DNA from: Nitrosomonas oligotropha
Lineage (GTDB): Bacteria; Pseudomonadota; Gammaproteobacteria; Burkholderiales; Nitrosomonadaceae
Assembly: GCF_900106555.1 (NCBI RefSeq)
Contig: NZ_FNOE01000007.1
Location: 1 to 64,000, forward strand
Direction of reading: 5' to 3'
DNA: 64,000 bases
Shown: positions 31,098-40,128 of the stretch, in pieces
Layout: each line of letters opens with the position of its first letter
How positions within the stretch are numbered: position 1 is the stretch's first letter
The notes under the pieces: generated by a model
What the model saw: only the letters and a program-made list of their open reading frames with translations
Told to the model about the DNA's origin: nothing
Database searches by the model: none
Program-made: the position numbers and the translations under genes

Positions 31098-31231
31098 ACA
31101 CGAAATAAAGCCGCTTTTCTTAACATTCCCGTGCAGAAAAGAAATGGAGTGATTGTTTCAAACATTTTTATTAACCAACCCAATCCGCAGGATACCCGTC
31201 CCGCCGGAATGATAAATCAGGTATTTTTATA

Positions 31232-32944
31232 ATGACTAAAGCTTCTACTGCAAACCAGCACTCTCCCGATAGTTTCGCCGCACTTTTTGAAGAAAGCCTC
31301 TCACGCCAGGAAATGCGTATCGGCGAAGTAATCACCGCCGAAGTAGTCCGTGTTGACTATAACATCGTTGTCGTGAACGCCGGCCTCAAATCCGAAAGTT
31401 TTATCCCGGTCGAAGAATTTAAAAACGATCGCGGCGAAATCGAAGTTAAACCGGGCGATTTTATCAGTGTTGCCATCGAATCTCTCGAAGACGGTTATGG
31501 AGAAACACGGCTTTCCCGTGACAAAGCCAAGCGCCTGACCGCCTGGCATGATCTGGAAGAAGCCATGGAAAGCGGTAAGATAGTGACCGGTATGGTCAAC
31601 GGCAAAGTGAAAGGTGGTCTGACGGCCATGATCAACGGTATCCGTGCCTTTTTGCCCGGCTCTCTGGTGGATATCCGTCCCGTCAAAGACACTACGCCTT
31701 ATGAAAATAAGGAAATGGAATTCAAGGTCATCAAACTGGACCGTAAACGCAACAACGTGGTCGTATCACGCCGCGCGGTATTGGAAGCGACACAAGGCGC
31801 CGATCGCGAAACCTTGTTATCCAATCTGCAGGAAGGTTCGGTTGTTCATGGTATCGTTAAAAATATTACCGACTACGGCGCATTCGTCGATCTGGGCGGC
31901 ATAGACGGTCTGCTGCATATTACCGATCTGGCATGGCGCCGCGTCAAACATCCTTCCGAAGTCGTCAATATCGGTGATGAAGTTACTGCCAAGGTTCTCA
32001 AATTCGATCAGGAAAAAAATCGTGTTTCACTGGGTATGAAACAACTGAGCGAAGATCCGTGGGTTGGTTTGTCACGACGTTATCCAGCACGTACCCGTCT
32101 GTTCGGCAAAGTCACCAACTTAACCGATTACGGTGCATTCATTGAAATCGAACAAGGCATTGAAGGATTGGTGCATGTCTCGGAAATGGATTGGACCAAC
32201 AAAAATGTTTATCCTTCCAAGATTGTGCAGTTAGGCGATGAAGTTGAAGTCATGATTCTTGAGATCGATGAAGAACGCCGCCGCATATCACTCGGTATGA
32301 AGCAATGCCAAACCAATCCATGGGAAGAATTCGCCGCGACCCATGAAAAAGGCGATAAAGTTAACGGTCAAATCAAATCCATCACCGACTTTGGCGTATT
32401 TATCGGTTTGCCAGGCAATATTGACGGACTTGTGCATTTATCTGATCTGTCTTGGAACCAACCCGGTGAAGAAGCTGTGCTCAATTACAAGAAGGGTGAT
32501 GAGGTTGAAGCCATGATTCTTTCTATCGATGTCGAACGCGAACGTATTTCGCTCGGCATCAAACAGATGGAAGGCGATCCTTTCACCAGTTTTGTCGCTG
32601 AACATGATAAAAACAGCATCATTGAAGGCACTGTAAAATCCATTGATGCGAAAGGTGCTGTCATCGCCCTGACCAACGATGTGGAAGGTTATTTACGCGC
32701 TTCCGAGGTGTCGCGTGACCGCGTTGAAGACATTCGCACACACTTGAAAGAAGGCGATAAGGTCGAGACTATGATTATCAATGTCGACCGTAAAAATCGC
32801 ACTATCAATCTTTCAATCAAAGCGAAAGATAAATCGGATGAATCCACTGCTATGCAAAAAATCAAAACACCGGCTAACGCTGGAACTACCAGCCTGGGTG
32901 CTTTGCTGAAAGCTAAAATGGATAGCAAGAATACAGAGCAATAA
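31232..32944 (+). CDS. rpsA: 30S ribosomal protein S1
   Basis: This mRNA-binding ribosomal protein has 570 residues and six S1 (OB-fold) repeats. The repeats are seen as recurring [17 protein letters not shown] / [11 protein letters not shown] / [19 protein letters not shown] patterns, with the last two diverged as usual. It is followed by ihfB after 9 bases, as in most proteobacteria. Confidence 0.97.
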   Translation: MTKASTANQHSPDSFAALFEESLSRQEMRIGEVITAEVVRVDYNIVVVNAGLKSESFIPVEEFKNDRGEIEVKPGDFISVAIESLEDGYGETRLSRDKAKRLTAWHDLEEAMESGKIVTGMVNGKVKGGLTAMINGIRAFLPGSLVDIRPVKDTTPYENKEMEFKVIKLDRKRNNVVVSRRAVLEATQGADRETLLSNLQEGSVVHGIVKNITDYGAFVDLGGIDGLLHITDLAWRRVKHPSEVVNIGDEVTAKVLKFDQEKNRVSLGMKQLSEDPWVGLSRRYPARTRLFGKVTNLTDYGAFIEIEQGIEGLVHVSEMDWTNKNVYPSKIVQLGDEVEVMILEIDEERRRISLGMKQCQTNPWEEFAATHEKGDKVNGQIKSITDFGVFIGLPGNIDGLVHLSDLSWNQPGEEAVLNYKKGDEVEAMILSIDVERERISLGIKQMEGDPFTSFVAEHDKNSIIEGTVKSIDAKGAVIALTNDVEGYLRASEVSRDRVEDIRTHLKEGDKVETMIINVDRKNRTINLSIKAKDKSDESTAMQKIKTPANAGTTSLGALLKAKMDSKNTEQ

Positions 32945-32953
32945 GGAAAATTC

Positions 32954-33244
32954 ATGACAAAATCTGAATTAATTACTCGACTTGCGGCACGATTTCCGCA
33001 ACTGGTTACCAAGGATGCCGAACTCTCAGTCAAAATGATTATTGATGCCATGGCAAAAAGCCTGGCAAAAGGTCAGCGCATTGAGATTCGCGGCTTTGGC
33101 AGCTTTGACCTGAATTACAGGCCGCCGCGGATTGGGCGGAATCCAAAATCGGGTGAGAAAGTTAAAGTACCGGAAAAATATGTTCCGCATTTCAAAGCAG
33201 GAAAAGAGATGCGCGAGCGTGTTGATTACAAAGAAAGGAAATAA
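32954..33244 (+). CDS. ihfB: Integration host factor subunit beta
   Basis: A DNA-bending HU/IHF family protein of 96 residues. It carries [21 protein letters not shown], the arm region with the Pro that intercalates DNA, and the order after rpsA fits IhfB rather than HU. An ATAAGGA ribosome site lies 7-8 bases upstream. Confidence 0.96.
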   Translation: MTKSELITRLAARFPQLVTKDAELSVKMIIDAMAKSLAKGQRIEIRGFGSFDLNYRPPRIGRNPKSGEKVKVPEKYVPHFKAGKEMRERVDYKERK

Positions 33245-33254
33245 AAGATAGCAT

Positions 33255-33287
33255 GGAGAGCGCTGCTGAATTTTTTAAGCGCTCTCC
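33255..33287. repeat. 10-bp inverted repeat after ihfB
   Basis: GGAGAGCGCT (33255-33264) and AGCGCTCTCC (33278-33287) form a perfect stem with a 13-base loop rich in T. The run after it is A-rich, not T-rich, so it is not a textbook terminator. It may still end or stabilise the rpsA-ihfB transcript. Confidence 0.5.
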
Positions 33288-33384
33288 AAGAAAAAAGCGC
33301 TAGAATTTCTTCTGGCAAGTTGTAAATCAGCTTGTTTGTCAGTTTAATAATTAAGACATCTATCAACTCGTAGGCAAACTCATC

Positions 33385-33594
33385 ATGATCAATCTAATTA
33401 CCTGGCTTTTGCGTATTGCAGTCTTTGTTATTCTCGCCGTATTTGCTTCAAAAAACTCACAGCCCGTCGTGCTTCAATATTATCTGGATCAATCTCAATC
33501 CCTTGAGCTTCCCTTGAGCGTTGCACTATTGATTTTCTTTGCGCTGGGTGTGCTCATCACTGCTTTATTTGTTCGATGCCGCTGCCATAACTAA
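33385..33594 (+). CDS. lapA: LapA/DUF1049 family membrane protein, short
   Basis: A 69-residue inner-membrane protein with two hydrophobic helices (about 4-20 and 43-63) and the DUF1049 phrase [18 protein letters not shown] between them. Escherichia coli LapA is about 100 residues and works with LapB in controlling LPS synthesis. Here the cytoplasmic tail is cut to a few residues (RCRCHN), and pyrF follows at once. No lapB, which normally lies between lapA and pyrF, is present. Confidence 0.8.
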   Translation: MINLITWLLRIAVFVILAVFASKNSQPVVLQYYLDQSQSLELPLSVALLIFFALGVLITALFVRCRCHN

Positions 33595-33602
33595 TAATCC
33601 CT

Positions 33603-34301
33603 ATGCATGATCCTCGCATTATTGTGGCACTGGATTTCTCCAGCGCTGAAGATGCACTCAAACTCGCCAGGAAACTGAAACCTCACCTATGCCGCTTAAA
33701 GGTGGGCAAAGAGCTTTTTACGGCAACTGGGCCCCAACTGGTCGAAAAGCTGATGCACATGGAATTTGATGTATTCCTTGATCTTAAATTTCACGATATC
33801 CCCAACACGGTTGCCAGCGCTTGCAAGGCAGCCGCTCATCTCGGTGTATGGATGATGAATATTCATGCACTGGGCGGGCGAAAAATGTTAACCGCTGCAC
33901 GAGAAGCTATTCCGCAAAGCTCCAACACAAAACTTATCGCGGTCACTTTGCTTACCAGCATGGATCAGAGTGACATCGCAGACATCGGATTACAGGGAAA
34001 GCCGGAGCAAATTGTGATGCGCCTCGCTCAGCTGGCAAAGGATTGCGGATTGGACGGTGTGGTCTGCTCTGCGCTGGAAGCAACCAATCTGCGGCAACAA
34101 TTCGGCGCTGATTTCTGTCTGGTTACACCCGGCATTCGTCCAGCCGATAGCCAAGTGAATGACCAGAAAAGAATTACGACGCCACAACAGGCTATCGAGA
34201 ATGGCGCCAGTTATCTGGTAATCGGCAGACCCATAACGCAAGCAAGTGACCCGCTTTTAATGTGCCAGCAACTCAATTCGGAAATTGCTAATTTGATGTA
34301 G
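33603..34301 (+). CDS. pyrF: Orotidine 5'-phosphate decarboxylase
   Basis: The last enzyme of UMP synthesis, a TIM barrel of 232 residues. The catalytic [11 protein letters not shown] block (Asp-Lys-Asp) lies near residue 60, and the phosphate-binding TPGIRPA and VIGRPIT loops lie near the C-terminus. It begins 8 bases after lapA. The next gene is convergent. Confidence 0.96.
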   Translation: MHDPRIIVALDFSSAEDALKLARKLKPHLCRLKVGKELFTATGPQLVEKLMHMEFDVFLDLKFHDIPNTVASACKAAAHLGVWMMNIHALGGRKMLTAAREAIPQSSNTKLIAVTLLTSMDQSDIADIGLQGKPEQIVMRLAQLAKDCGLDGVVCSALEATNLRQQFGADFCLVTPGIRPADSQVNDQKRITTPQQAIENGASYLVIGRPITQASDPLLMCQQLNSEIANLM

Positions 34302-34395
34302 CGTTTGTTTCTGAAAAACTGTAACGGCCAATTTTCTTTAGTTACTGTCTTTCTCTCTCGCAACACCGTTAATCTTTTGCCAATAGCATGCGACT

Positions 34396-35931
34396 TTAAA
34401 CAACTAGCAGGGCTTTGAGAATCGGCAGCTGTTTTTCGATGAATGTTTTTGTTAGCTCTGTTAACTCTTGGATATTTTCTTCTCCAGTCTCCAGTCTTTT
34501 ACCTTCTTTAATAATCTTTTGTCCTTGCACAGACAATACCTGCCAAGCAAACTGTGCCAAATCATTAGATTGCTTTAATCCTTTGCTTAATCCCAATAAA
34601 AATAATTGCTGAATACGCCCGACAATTATTCCACCTCCGGTTACAGGACTGGCCAGATATGTGATATCCCCGCTGCTGCTAGCCTTGCGCAAAATATGAC
34701 TGTTTAATTTATCAGTATGTTTCTTTGCCTTGGCAATCGTACTTTCTTCTTGGGCCAAAGACATTTGGCCGGATCCAGTGAGCAGCAATGCTGCTTGGGT
34801 AATCTGCGATAGTGGTATCCCTTTCTCTTTCATTGCCAGTTCAATTTGACCCAGCGACTTAATCTTATGATCCGCCAAATAATCCAGGATCGGAGCATAA
34901 ACCGGCTCGCTTAATGTCGCCATACCCAGTACCCCGGTAACTTTGAGTTCAACTTCGGTGCGACGTACTGTTAAGATTACGCGTATCGCGCGTGACTGAT
35001 CCATTTGTTCTAACGCGGACAGTCTGCAAGTTCCTTTAACCCAATAATCACGGCGAAATTGCTGATTGACGATAAAATCACGCACACTCTCGCGAAACAT
35101 CTGATCGGGAATCTCGTTAAGCAATGCTTGCTGCTCATTTGATAGATTGACGAGATCTAGGTGATCAAGATGATGCGCTGAGCAAGCATAATTGAGCTTA
35201 GCTGGCGTCAACCAGTCTTGCATGGCTGAGAAATATAGAGGATGCCAGTCACGATTAAAATATTCGTGCGCTAAATAATGCCGGTTCTGCTCTTTCAGCT
35301 TGTTAAATCGTTCCGAAATAAGCGGAATTGCTCGCAGAAAGGCTGGATTCATTGTTAGCAGTTTTTCTGAAAATTGCATGGCGCCATTAATGCGATTGAT
35401 AATGCCATGTCCCTCTGAACCAAGAATTTTTGCATGCTCAGTCATTAAATGCCGCATCGGTGCAAACGATGACCATCCAGGCAACGTGTTATAACTGATA
35501 TACAGAACCCCGCCAACCTTCAATTTGCGGCGAACAAAGTCTACGATAACCGCGCGGTTTTCATCATTGATCCAACTCCAGATGCCATGCACGCCGATAA
35601 AGTCAAAATCGGGCAAATCTGTGCGGCTAGCGAAACTCTCAAAACTATCATCAAACAATTGTGCACCCGATCCTGAAGCAATAGCCATTTCCCGAGCAAA
35701 GACCGTTTGCGACGGATTAAAATCGGTGCCATGCCACTCAATTGCGGATGCTGCCGCATGCACATTGATACTAACACCTTGACCAAAACCCAACTCACAC
35801 GCAGTCCCTACCTCTGGAAATTTCAAACCCGCATATAAAAAGATCTGCCTAATTCTTAATGGATTAAGCTCAGAATAGTAACCATGGGTATAACCAATAT
35901 CAGCCACATAACCATCAGTCCAGTCGTTCAT
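34396..35931 (-). CDS. SAM methyltransferase with PKMT-type regulatory domain
   Basis: A 511-residue protein. Residues 1-180 are a class I SAM methyltransferase (motif I CELGFGQGVSINVHAA, then WHGTDFNP and the FDFIGVHGIWSWI block). Residues about 200-290 match the methyltransferase regulatory domain found in rickettsial protein-lysine methyltransferases (PKMT) and relatives; the C-terminal half is the associated winged-helix-like tail. Rickettsial PKMTs methylate lysines of the outer-membrane protein OmpB. Here the next gene on the same strand, across about 340 bases, encodes a surface-layer-like protein, a plausible substrate. The substrate link is inference. Confidence 0.8.
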   Translation of the reverse strand: MNDWTDGYVADIGYTHGYYSELNPLRIRQIFLYAGLKFPEVGTACELGFGQGVSINVHAAASAIEWHGTDFNPSQTVFAREMAIASGSGAQLFDDSFESFASRTDLPDFDFIGVHGIWSWINDENRAVIVDFVRRKLKVGGVLYISYNTLPGWSSFAPMRHLMTEHAKILGSEGHGIINRINGAMQFSEKLLTMNPAFLRAIPLISERFNKLKEQNRHYLAHEYFNRDWHPLYFSAMQDWLTPAKLNYACSAHHLDHLDLVNLSNEQQALLNEIPDQMFRESVRDFIVNQQFRRDYWVKGTCRLSALEQMDQSRAIRVILTVRRTEVELKVTGVLGMATLSEPVYAPILDYLADHKIKSLGQIELAMKEKGIPLSQITQAALLLTGSGQMSLAQEESTIAKAKKHTDKLNSHILRKASSSGDITYLASPVTGGGIIVGRIQQLFLLGLSKGLKQSNDLAQFAWQVLSVQGQKIIKEGKRLETGEENIQELTELTKTFIEKQLPILKALLVV

Positions 35932-36269
35932 AAACCCTCGAAATAGATTGTGCCGTCATTCTTATTAATGACAGCATTGAATTATAAATGCTGAATTTGA
36001 TACAAATAAATTAGCCTTATTTTTTTATACTGCACGAGTAATTAAAATATTTTCCCAGAAATGAATTGACCTTTTAGAAGACTGGAGAGGTCATTTATGA
36101 AGTGATTCTTGATTGAGTCAGACTTGCAGATTTTTTCAATCCAACGCATATGAAACTTATTGTGCGCAACCCCTACATTCTCCAATGAAAAAGGGCCAAA
36201 TCAATAAGATTTGGCCCTTCTTTACTGGAAACAGTTTTTTTACTAACGAACTGTTTACAATTTACTTCC
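35932..36269. other. Non-coding gap between the S-layer gene and the methyltransferase gene
   Basis: The gap is AT-rich. It holds the terminator of the S-layer gene (36191-36219), a weaker inverted repeat AAACAGT/ACTGTTT at 36229-36256, and a bulged hairpin (TGACCT/AGGTCA) around 36067-36093. No gene is seen. Confidence 0.5.
36191..36219 (-). terminator. Rho-independent terminator of the S-layer-like gene
   Basis: A perfect 12-base stem, AAGGGCCAAATC with GATTTGGCCCTT, closes on a 5-base loop. On the minus strand the stem runs into TTTTTC, about 50 bases after the S-layer stop. A strong terminator fits a highly expressed surface protein. Confidence 0.85.
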
Positions 36270-37433
36270 TTATACCACTGTGAAGATCAGCGTATCGGCA
36301 GCAGCGTTATAAATCAACGTATCATCGGTACCTGTACCGGTAATCGTCAACTGATAATCATCAGCGGCAGTGTAAGCTCCGTCACCATTAATATCAATTT
36401 GCAGAGTCATGGTACCACCAACTTCTGCTGCAGCAATATTCGTAGTAGCACTAATCGTTGTACCGTGAACATTGATGTTGGCACCCGTTGCCGACAACAG
36501 CGTACTACCGCTCTTCAACAGCGCTTCCAAAGCAGATGAGAAGTTGATGGTCACGGTATCGCCTGCCGCAACACCAGTTAAAGCCAGCGTTGAAGAATCC
36601 CCTGCTTTAATATCACCAGCATTCAGCGCGGTTGCACCGTAAATCAGGGTATGCGCAGAAGTACCACCACCAGCGACTGTCACGGTATCAGAACCACCAC
36701 CCAAGTATAAGGTTGAAGTTACAGTTGCAGCGTTATCAATATCGATGGTATCGTTTTTGCCAGTACCTTTAGCCAGCAAGGATGTGATAGCCGATGCATC
36801 GGTATCAATTGTAACTGCTGCGTCGTTGGTCAATCCAGAGGCATCCACTTCTGTTGGATTGGTGCCTGCGGCTGTTTCGAACTTCAATGCTTCATCACCG
36901 GTAATAACTACTTTCTCATTATCCGTTGCTGTCAGAATAACTGAGTTCTCTTCGGCACCACCCACTGTTTTGGTTGAAGAACCGTCACCAATGGATTTTA
37001 AGTTGATAACGTCAGCATTCGCAAACACTAACGAGGTCACATCAATACCCGTACCGCTCTTCGTTACACTGTTATCCAACGCTATGGTTGTTGTATCGCT
37101 GGTACCACCTGATACGAAATCACTAGCGGTTAATGTGATGGTGGTTGGTGCAGCACCATTGATCGTGATATTACCCGTCGTTGCTGCATTAATATTTGAA
37201 ACAGTTGCAGCACCACCGGTTTCGCTAATAACCAAACCGGAAATGGTATTTTTAGCACCGATAATAGCTAGATTATAAGTCGTTGCATCAGCACCAGCAG
37301 CTTCAAAAACTTCAAATCCAGTGATACCAACTACTTCCGCTGCCGTATCAACTGTATCTGCATCGGAAACACTCAAGGTGTCAGTACCGTCGCCGCCGGT
37401 CAAAACATCTTTAGCATCGATTGTTGCACCCAT
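36270..37433 (-). CDS. S-layer/RTX-like surface protein, C-terminal part (frameshifted)
   Basis: This is the continuation of the gene starting at 38650, in a frame shifted by one base. The in-frame coding sequence can be read back past the ATG at 37433 to about 37540. The 387 residues are rich in Thr, Ala, Gly, Ser, Asp and Val, with no Cys, and form predicted beta-strand repeats. Isolated RTX-like calcium motifs occur (GGKGNDKI just before 37433, GGDGTDTL, GGGSDTVTV). The end, DDTLIYNAAADTLIFTVV, is acidic then hydrophobic, as in C-terminal type I secretion signals. This suits export by the ABC/HlyD/TolC system at 54.3-58.8 kb. Rejoined with the first part the protein is about 793 residues. 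Confidence 0.75.
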   Translation of the reverse strand: MGATIDAKDVLTGGDGTDTLSVSDADTVDTAAEVVGITGFEVFEAAGADATTYNLAIIGAKNTISGLVISETGGAATVSNINAATTGNITINGAAPTTITLTASDFVSGGTSDTTTIALDNSVTKSGTGIDVTSLVFANADVINLKSIGDGSSTKTVGGAEENSVILTATDNEKVVITGDEALKFETAAGTNPTEVDASGLTNDAAVTIDTDASAITSLLAKGTGKNDTIDIDNAATVTSTLYLGGGSDTVTVAGGGTSAHTLIYGATALNAGDIKAGDSSTLALTGVAAGDTVTINFSSALEALLKSGSTLLSATGANINVHGTTISATTNIAAAEVGGTMTLQIDINGDGAYTAADDYQLTITGTGTDDTLIYNAAADTLIFTVV

Positions 37434-37504
37434 TACAATCTTGTCATTACCTTTACCGCCGGTAAATGTCAGATCTGAAGCAGCTACTGCGGTAGGACCT
37501 ACTG

Positions 37505-38650
37505 TTACATTACCGGTTGCTGTGCTCGCATCAATCTTGGGACTGTTCCTATGGCCGATGTATCCAGGCTCAAATTCTTATCACCGGCTATATTGACCGT
37601 AGCAAGCTTACCACCCGCATTGGTCAAGGTAGCGTAGCTATCATTTCCTGAAGCGGTTGCATTCAATGTGGTCAATGCCGTTCCAGTCAGTGCAACCGTA
37701 GCATTACCGCCTGTTTTGCTACCTGCTTTATCTAGCGTCAATCCTAAGCTTGTTGGAGTGTTACCGGCAACAGTAGCGGTCGAACCAGCTGCTTGATTGG
37801 TCAACTTAACTGCCTGATCAGAACCAACGGTTACTGTATTGGTGCCAAATCCATCTAACTCAACTGATTTAACATCGGATTTAGCCGAAAAGTCTAGGGC
37901 GCCAGCTGGAGCATTATAGTAAACCTGCTCAATACCGGAGATATTTGGAACGGTATTTGTTCCAAATATTTTTAGCGTATCAGTTCCGGTTCCACCAACC
38001 AATGTATCACCTGCTGACGCAGAGACATTATCACCGATAAAGACATCAGCACCCGACGAACCTGTTAATGAATCAGTAGTATTAGTAAGTGTAAATGTTT
38101 TGCCAACCGTTGAACCACTATCCGACAAAATAGCAGCAACATCGTCATCTGTATAAGGCGCCGTTCCAGTTACATTACTTAAAACTTTTTGCAAAGTATC
38201 CAAATCACTGGAAGAACTCGTTTTAGAATAAGCTGCAGAAACTAGGACTTTATTGTCCAGCAGTGTTTTAGCCGTTACAAATGCTGCATCAGTCGTGGTT
38301 GACAAAAAAGTTACAGCGTTATAGACAATTTCGCCAAATCCAACGTTATTTTCAATTTGTTGCGTAAAATATGCTTCAGCTTGAGAGCCCGCGCTTGCTG
38401 AATCGCTATCAGCAGTCACACCAAAGTTTTTCATCAGAACAGCAACTTGATCTTCTACTGTTACTTTACCAGCCAAAATACCATTTGTGAATAATGTATT
38501 GGCCGCCAAATCATCGGCCAATTGTCTGATAGATGTTCCACCTGCAACTAAATTTGCCAACTCAGATAGATTGCTACCACCTGGTGCCGCATTAAACAAA
38601 CCTGCAACAACCTTCAAAATGTCAGTTTGCTGTGTACTCGTTATAGCCAT
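37505..38650 (-). CDS. S-layer/RTX-like surface protein, N-terminal part (frameshifted)
   Basis: The first 381 residues of the surface protein, up to a premature stop after a one-base loss near 37530-37545. Residues 1-190 form an alpha-helical N-terminal domain (MAITSTQQTDILKVVAGLF; DDLAANTLFTNGILAGKV), as in several betaproteobacterial S-layer-like proteins. After it come Ser/Thr/Gly-rich beta repeats with LTGSSGADVFIGD and LVGGTGTDTLKIFG. There is no Sec signal peptide, as expected for type I export. A GGGAG ribosome site sits inside a GGGAGCTCCC palindrome directly before the ATG. Whether the gene is broken or the base loss is a sequencing error cannot be decided here. Confidence 0.8.
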   Translation of the reverse strand: MAITSTQQTDILKVVAGLFNAAPGGSNLSELANLVAGGTSIRQLADDLAANTLFTNGILAGKVTVEDQVAVLMKNFGVTADSDSASAGSQAEAYFTQQIENNVGFGEIVYNAVTFLSTTTDAAFVTAKTLLDNKVLVSAAYSKTSSSSDLDTLQKVLSNVTGTAPYTDDDVAAILSDSGSTVGKTFTLTNTTDSLTGSSGADVFIGDNVSASAGDTLVGGTGTDTLKIFGTNTVPNISGIEQVYYNAPAGALDFSAKSDVKSVELDGFGTNTVTVGSDQAVKLTNQAAGSTATVAGNTPTSLGLTLDKAGSKTGGNATVALTGTALTTLNATASGNDSYATLTNAGGKLATVNIAGDKNLSLDTSAIGTVPRLMRAQQPVM

Positions 38651-39300
38651 GGGAGCTCCCTTGATAAAAAATTAAAAATAATTACGAAAGTAAATTACTT
38701 GCAAGTTTTTCACTTTTCACTTTGTCTCTATGTAACTCCTGCGCATCCAATAAATTATCTGCCAGAAGATACCACAAAAGCCAAGTTAAAGCGCATTCTG
38801 CCCAAAACAAACCCGCTTTGCAAGTATGCGACCGAAGTTTCCATTTACCATGTTGCTTATTTGCAACAATATAAAGTATTTAATACCTTAACAGAATACT
38901 TTCATAGTTTAAATCTAAAATAAGCGATAAAAATGTGTCTTTTCTCACACGAATTAACATTTTACTTGTAAAAGCAGCTTACAAATGATGCGTTTCATTG
39001 CAAGCAAATACCAAAGCCGTTCACTAATGAATGGAAAACCACACTTTAAAAATAAAGTACCCGCCGTAAGCGACGAGGTATTAAGTACCCTCTTCAAGCT
39101 GCTGGTTTTCAACCAGCTCACACCCAGAGGGACGAGAAATTAAATCTGGAAGAGATTGAATTCAAAAAATCAGCATTTTATGGATTTAACTCCCTAGGAA
39201 TATTTTATTAAGAATCACCAGCTCCCTCTCTCATTTATTTTTTTGTCAATATTTCTGCGATAATGCGCTAGTCAATTATTACTGTTGAATAACCAATTTC
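38651..39300. other. Long intergenic region between the S-layer gene and wzm
   Basis: About 650 bases separate the divergent S-layer and wzm genes. The region is AT-rich with no convincing gene. It contains a palindrome at the S-layer ribosome site and a block of nested inverted repeats at 39054-39131. It presumably holds promoters for both directions; I could not pick a convincing -35/-10 pair. Confidence 0.6.
39054..39131. repeat. Nested inverted repeats and short direct repeats upstream of the S-layer gene
   Basis: Two AAGTACCC direct repeats (39055-39062, 39083-39090) flank an imperfect hairpin (CCCGCCG, TAAG loop, CGACGAGG). A stem CCCTCT/AGAGGG (39088-39093 with 39126-39131) then encloses a perfect GCTGGTT-TTC-AACCAGC hairpin (39101-39117). 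The first hairpin resembles a decayed CCCCGCCG/CGGCGGGG repeat seen in other genomes. It could be an old mobile repeat or a structured leader or small RNA. Confidence 0.5.
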
Positions 39301-40128
39301 TTGCATTCCTTCAATCTTACCTTTCTCAATACTTTTCTCAGCTTGTGGCAGCACTATCCGCTGATTTTGCAAATGACCAAGCGGGAAGTAATTAGCCGGT
39401 ATCGAGGCTCATTTTTGGGATTGCTATGGACATTTATCAATCCCATCCTAATGTTGTCTATCTATACATTTGTTTTTAGCGTGGTGTTTAAAGTGCGGCT
39501 AGATCCGCAAAACGGGGATCATGATGATAAATTTGCCTTTGCCCTGCTGTTGTTTATTGGGTTGATTCTGTTTAATTTGTTTTCCGAATGCCTATCCCGC
39601 GCGCCCGGACTGATACTTAGCAATGTCAATTATGTCAAGAAAGTTATTTTTCCCCTGGAAATATTACCTTTAGTTTCTTTAGGCTCCGCACTGTTTCATG
39701 CCGGAATTAGTTTTTTGGTATTATTTTCTTTCATGTTGATTATTAACCATCCGGTTGAATGGACTGTCATTTTTTTGCCCGTTATCCTGTTGCCGCTCAT
39801 TTTGCTTACTATGGGATTGTCCTGGATACTGGCTTCTATCGGCGTTTTTGTTCGCGATATCGGCCAATTTATTGGTCTGATCTTAACCATGCTGCTATTT
39901 CTTAGCCCCATTTTCTACCCTGCTTCCGCATTGCCTGAATCTGTTCGTGATTATCTGTTCCTTAATCCCTTGACTCTAGTCATCGAACAAGCACGCGCAA
40001 TTATTCTCTATGGCCGGATGCCGGATTGGGGCAGCTTGATTCTATACTACCTATTTGCCTTTTTCGTTGCCTGGATTGGCTTGATGTGGTTTAAAAAAAC
40101 ACGTAAAGGATTTGCTGATGTTCTTTAG
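39301..40128 (+). CDS. wzm: ABC-2 polysaccharide export permease (Wzm type)
   Basis: This is the membrane half of an ABC exporter that moves lipid-linked polysaccharide (O antigen or similar glycan) across the inner membrane. Its 275 residues hold about six hydrophobic helices. The family start LTKREV..RYRGSFLGLLWTFINPI is clear (here MTKREVISRYRGS), as is LFLSPIFYPASALPE. The first codon is TTG at 39301 without a good ribosome site; an ATG at 39373 would remove the N-terminal helix. The stop overlaps wzt by 11 bases, so the two are coupled. Confidence 0.9.
   Translation: MHSFNLTFLNTFLSLWQHYPLILQMTKREVISRYRGSFLGLLWTFINPILMLSIYTFVFSVVFKVRLDPQNGDHDDKFAFALLLFIGLILFNLFSECLSRAPGLILSNVNYVKKVIFPLEILPLVSLGSALFHAGISFLVLFSFMLIINHPVEWTVIFLPVILLPLILLTMGLSWILASIGVFVRDIGQFIGLILTMLLFLSPIFYPASALPESVRDYLFLNPLTLVIEQARAIILYGRMPDWGSLILYYLFAFFVAWIGLMWFKKTRKGFADVL

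Noticed and set aside
34396..35931. Reading the PKMT-like gene as an O-antigen methyltransferase
   Set aside because: Possible, but the regulatory domain favours a protein substrate, and the gene is on the opposite strand to the glycan genes and in line with the surface protein gene.
35932..36269. Possible transposase remnant in the AT-rich gap
   Set aside because: The sequence has a vaguely insertion-sequence-like feel but no terminal inverted repeats, target duplication or transposase motif could be shown.
36745..37278. A 177-codon plus-strand frame antisense to the S-layer gene
   Set aside because: The repeat-rich S-layer composition leaves opposite frames open by chance; no ribosome site and no family.
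38627..38923. A 98-codon plus-strand frame over the S-layer start and its upstream region
   Set aside because: It begins inside the S-layer gene on the opposite strand, lacks a ribosome site and has no recognisable domain; it looks like an accidental frame in AT-rich DNA.
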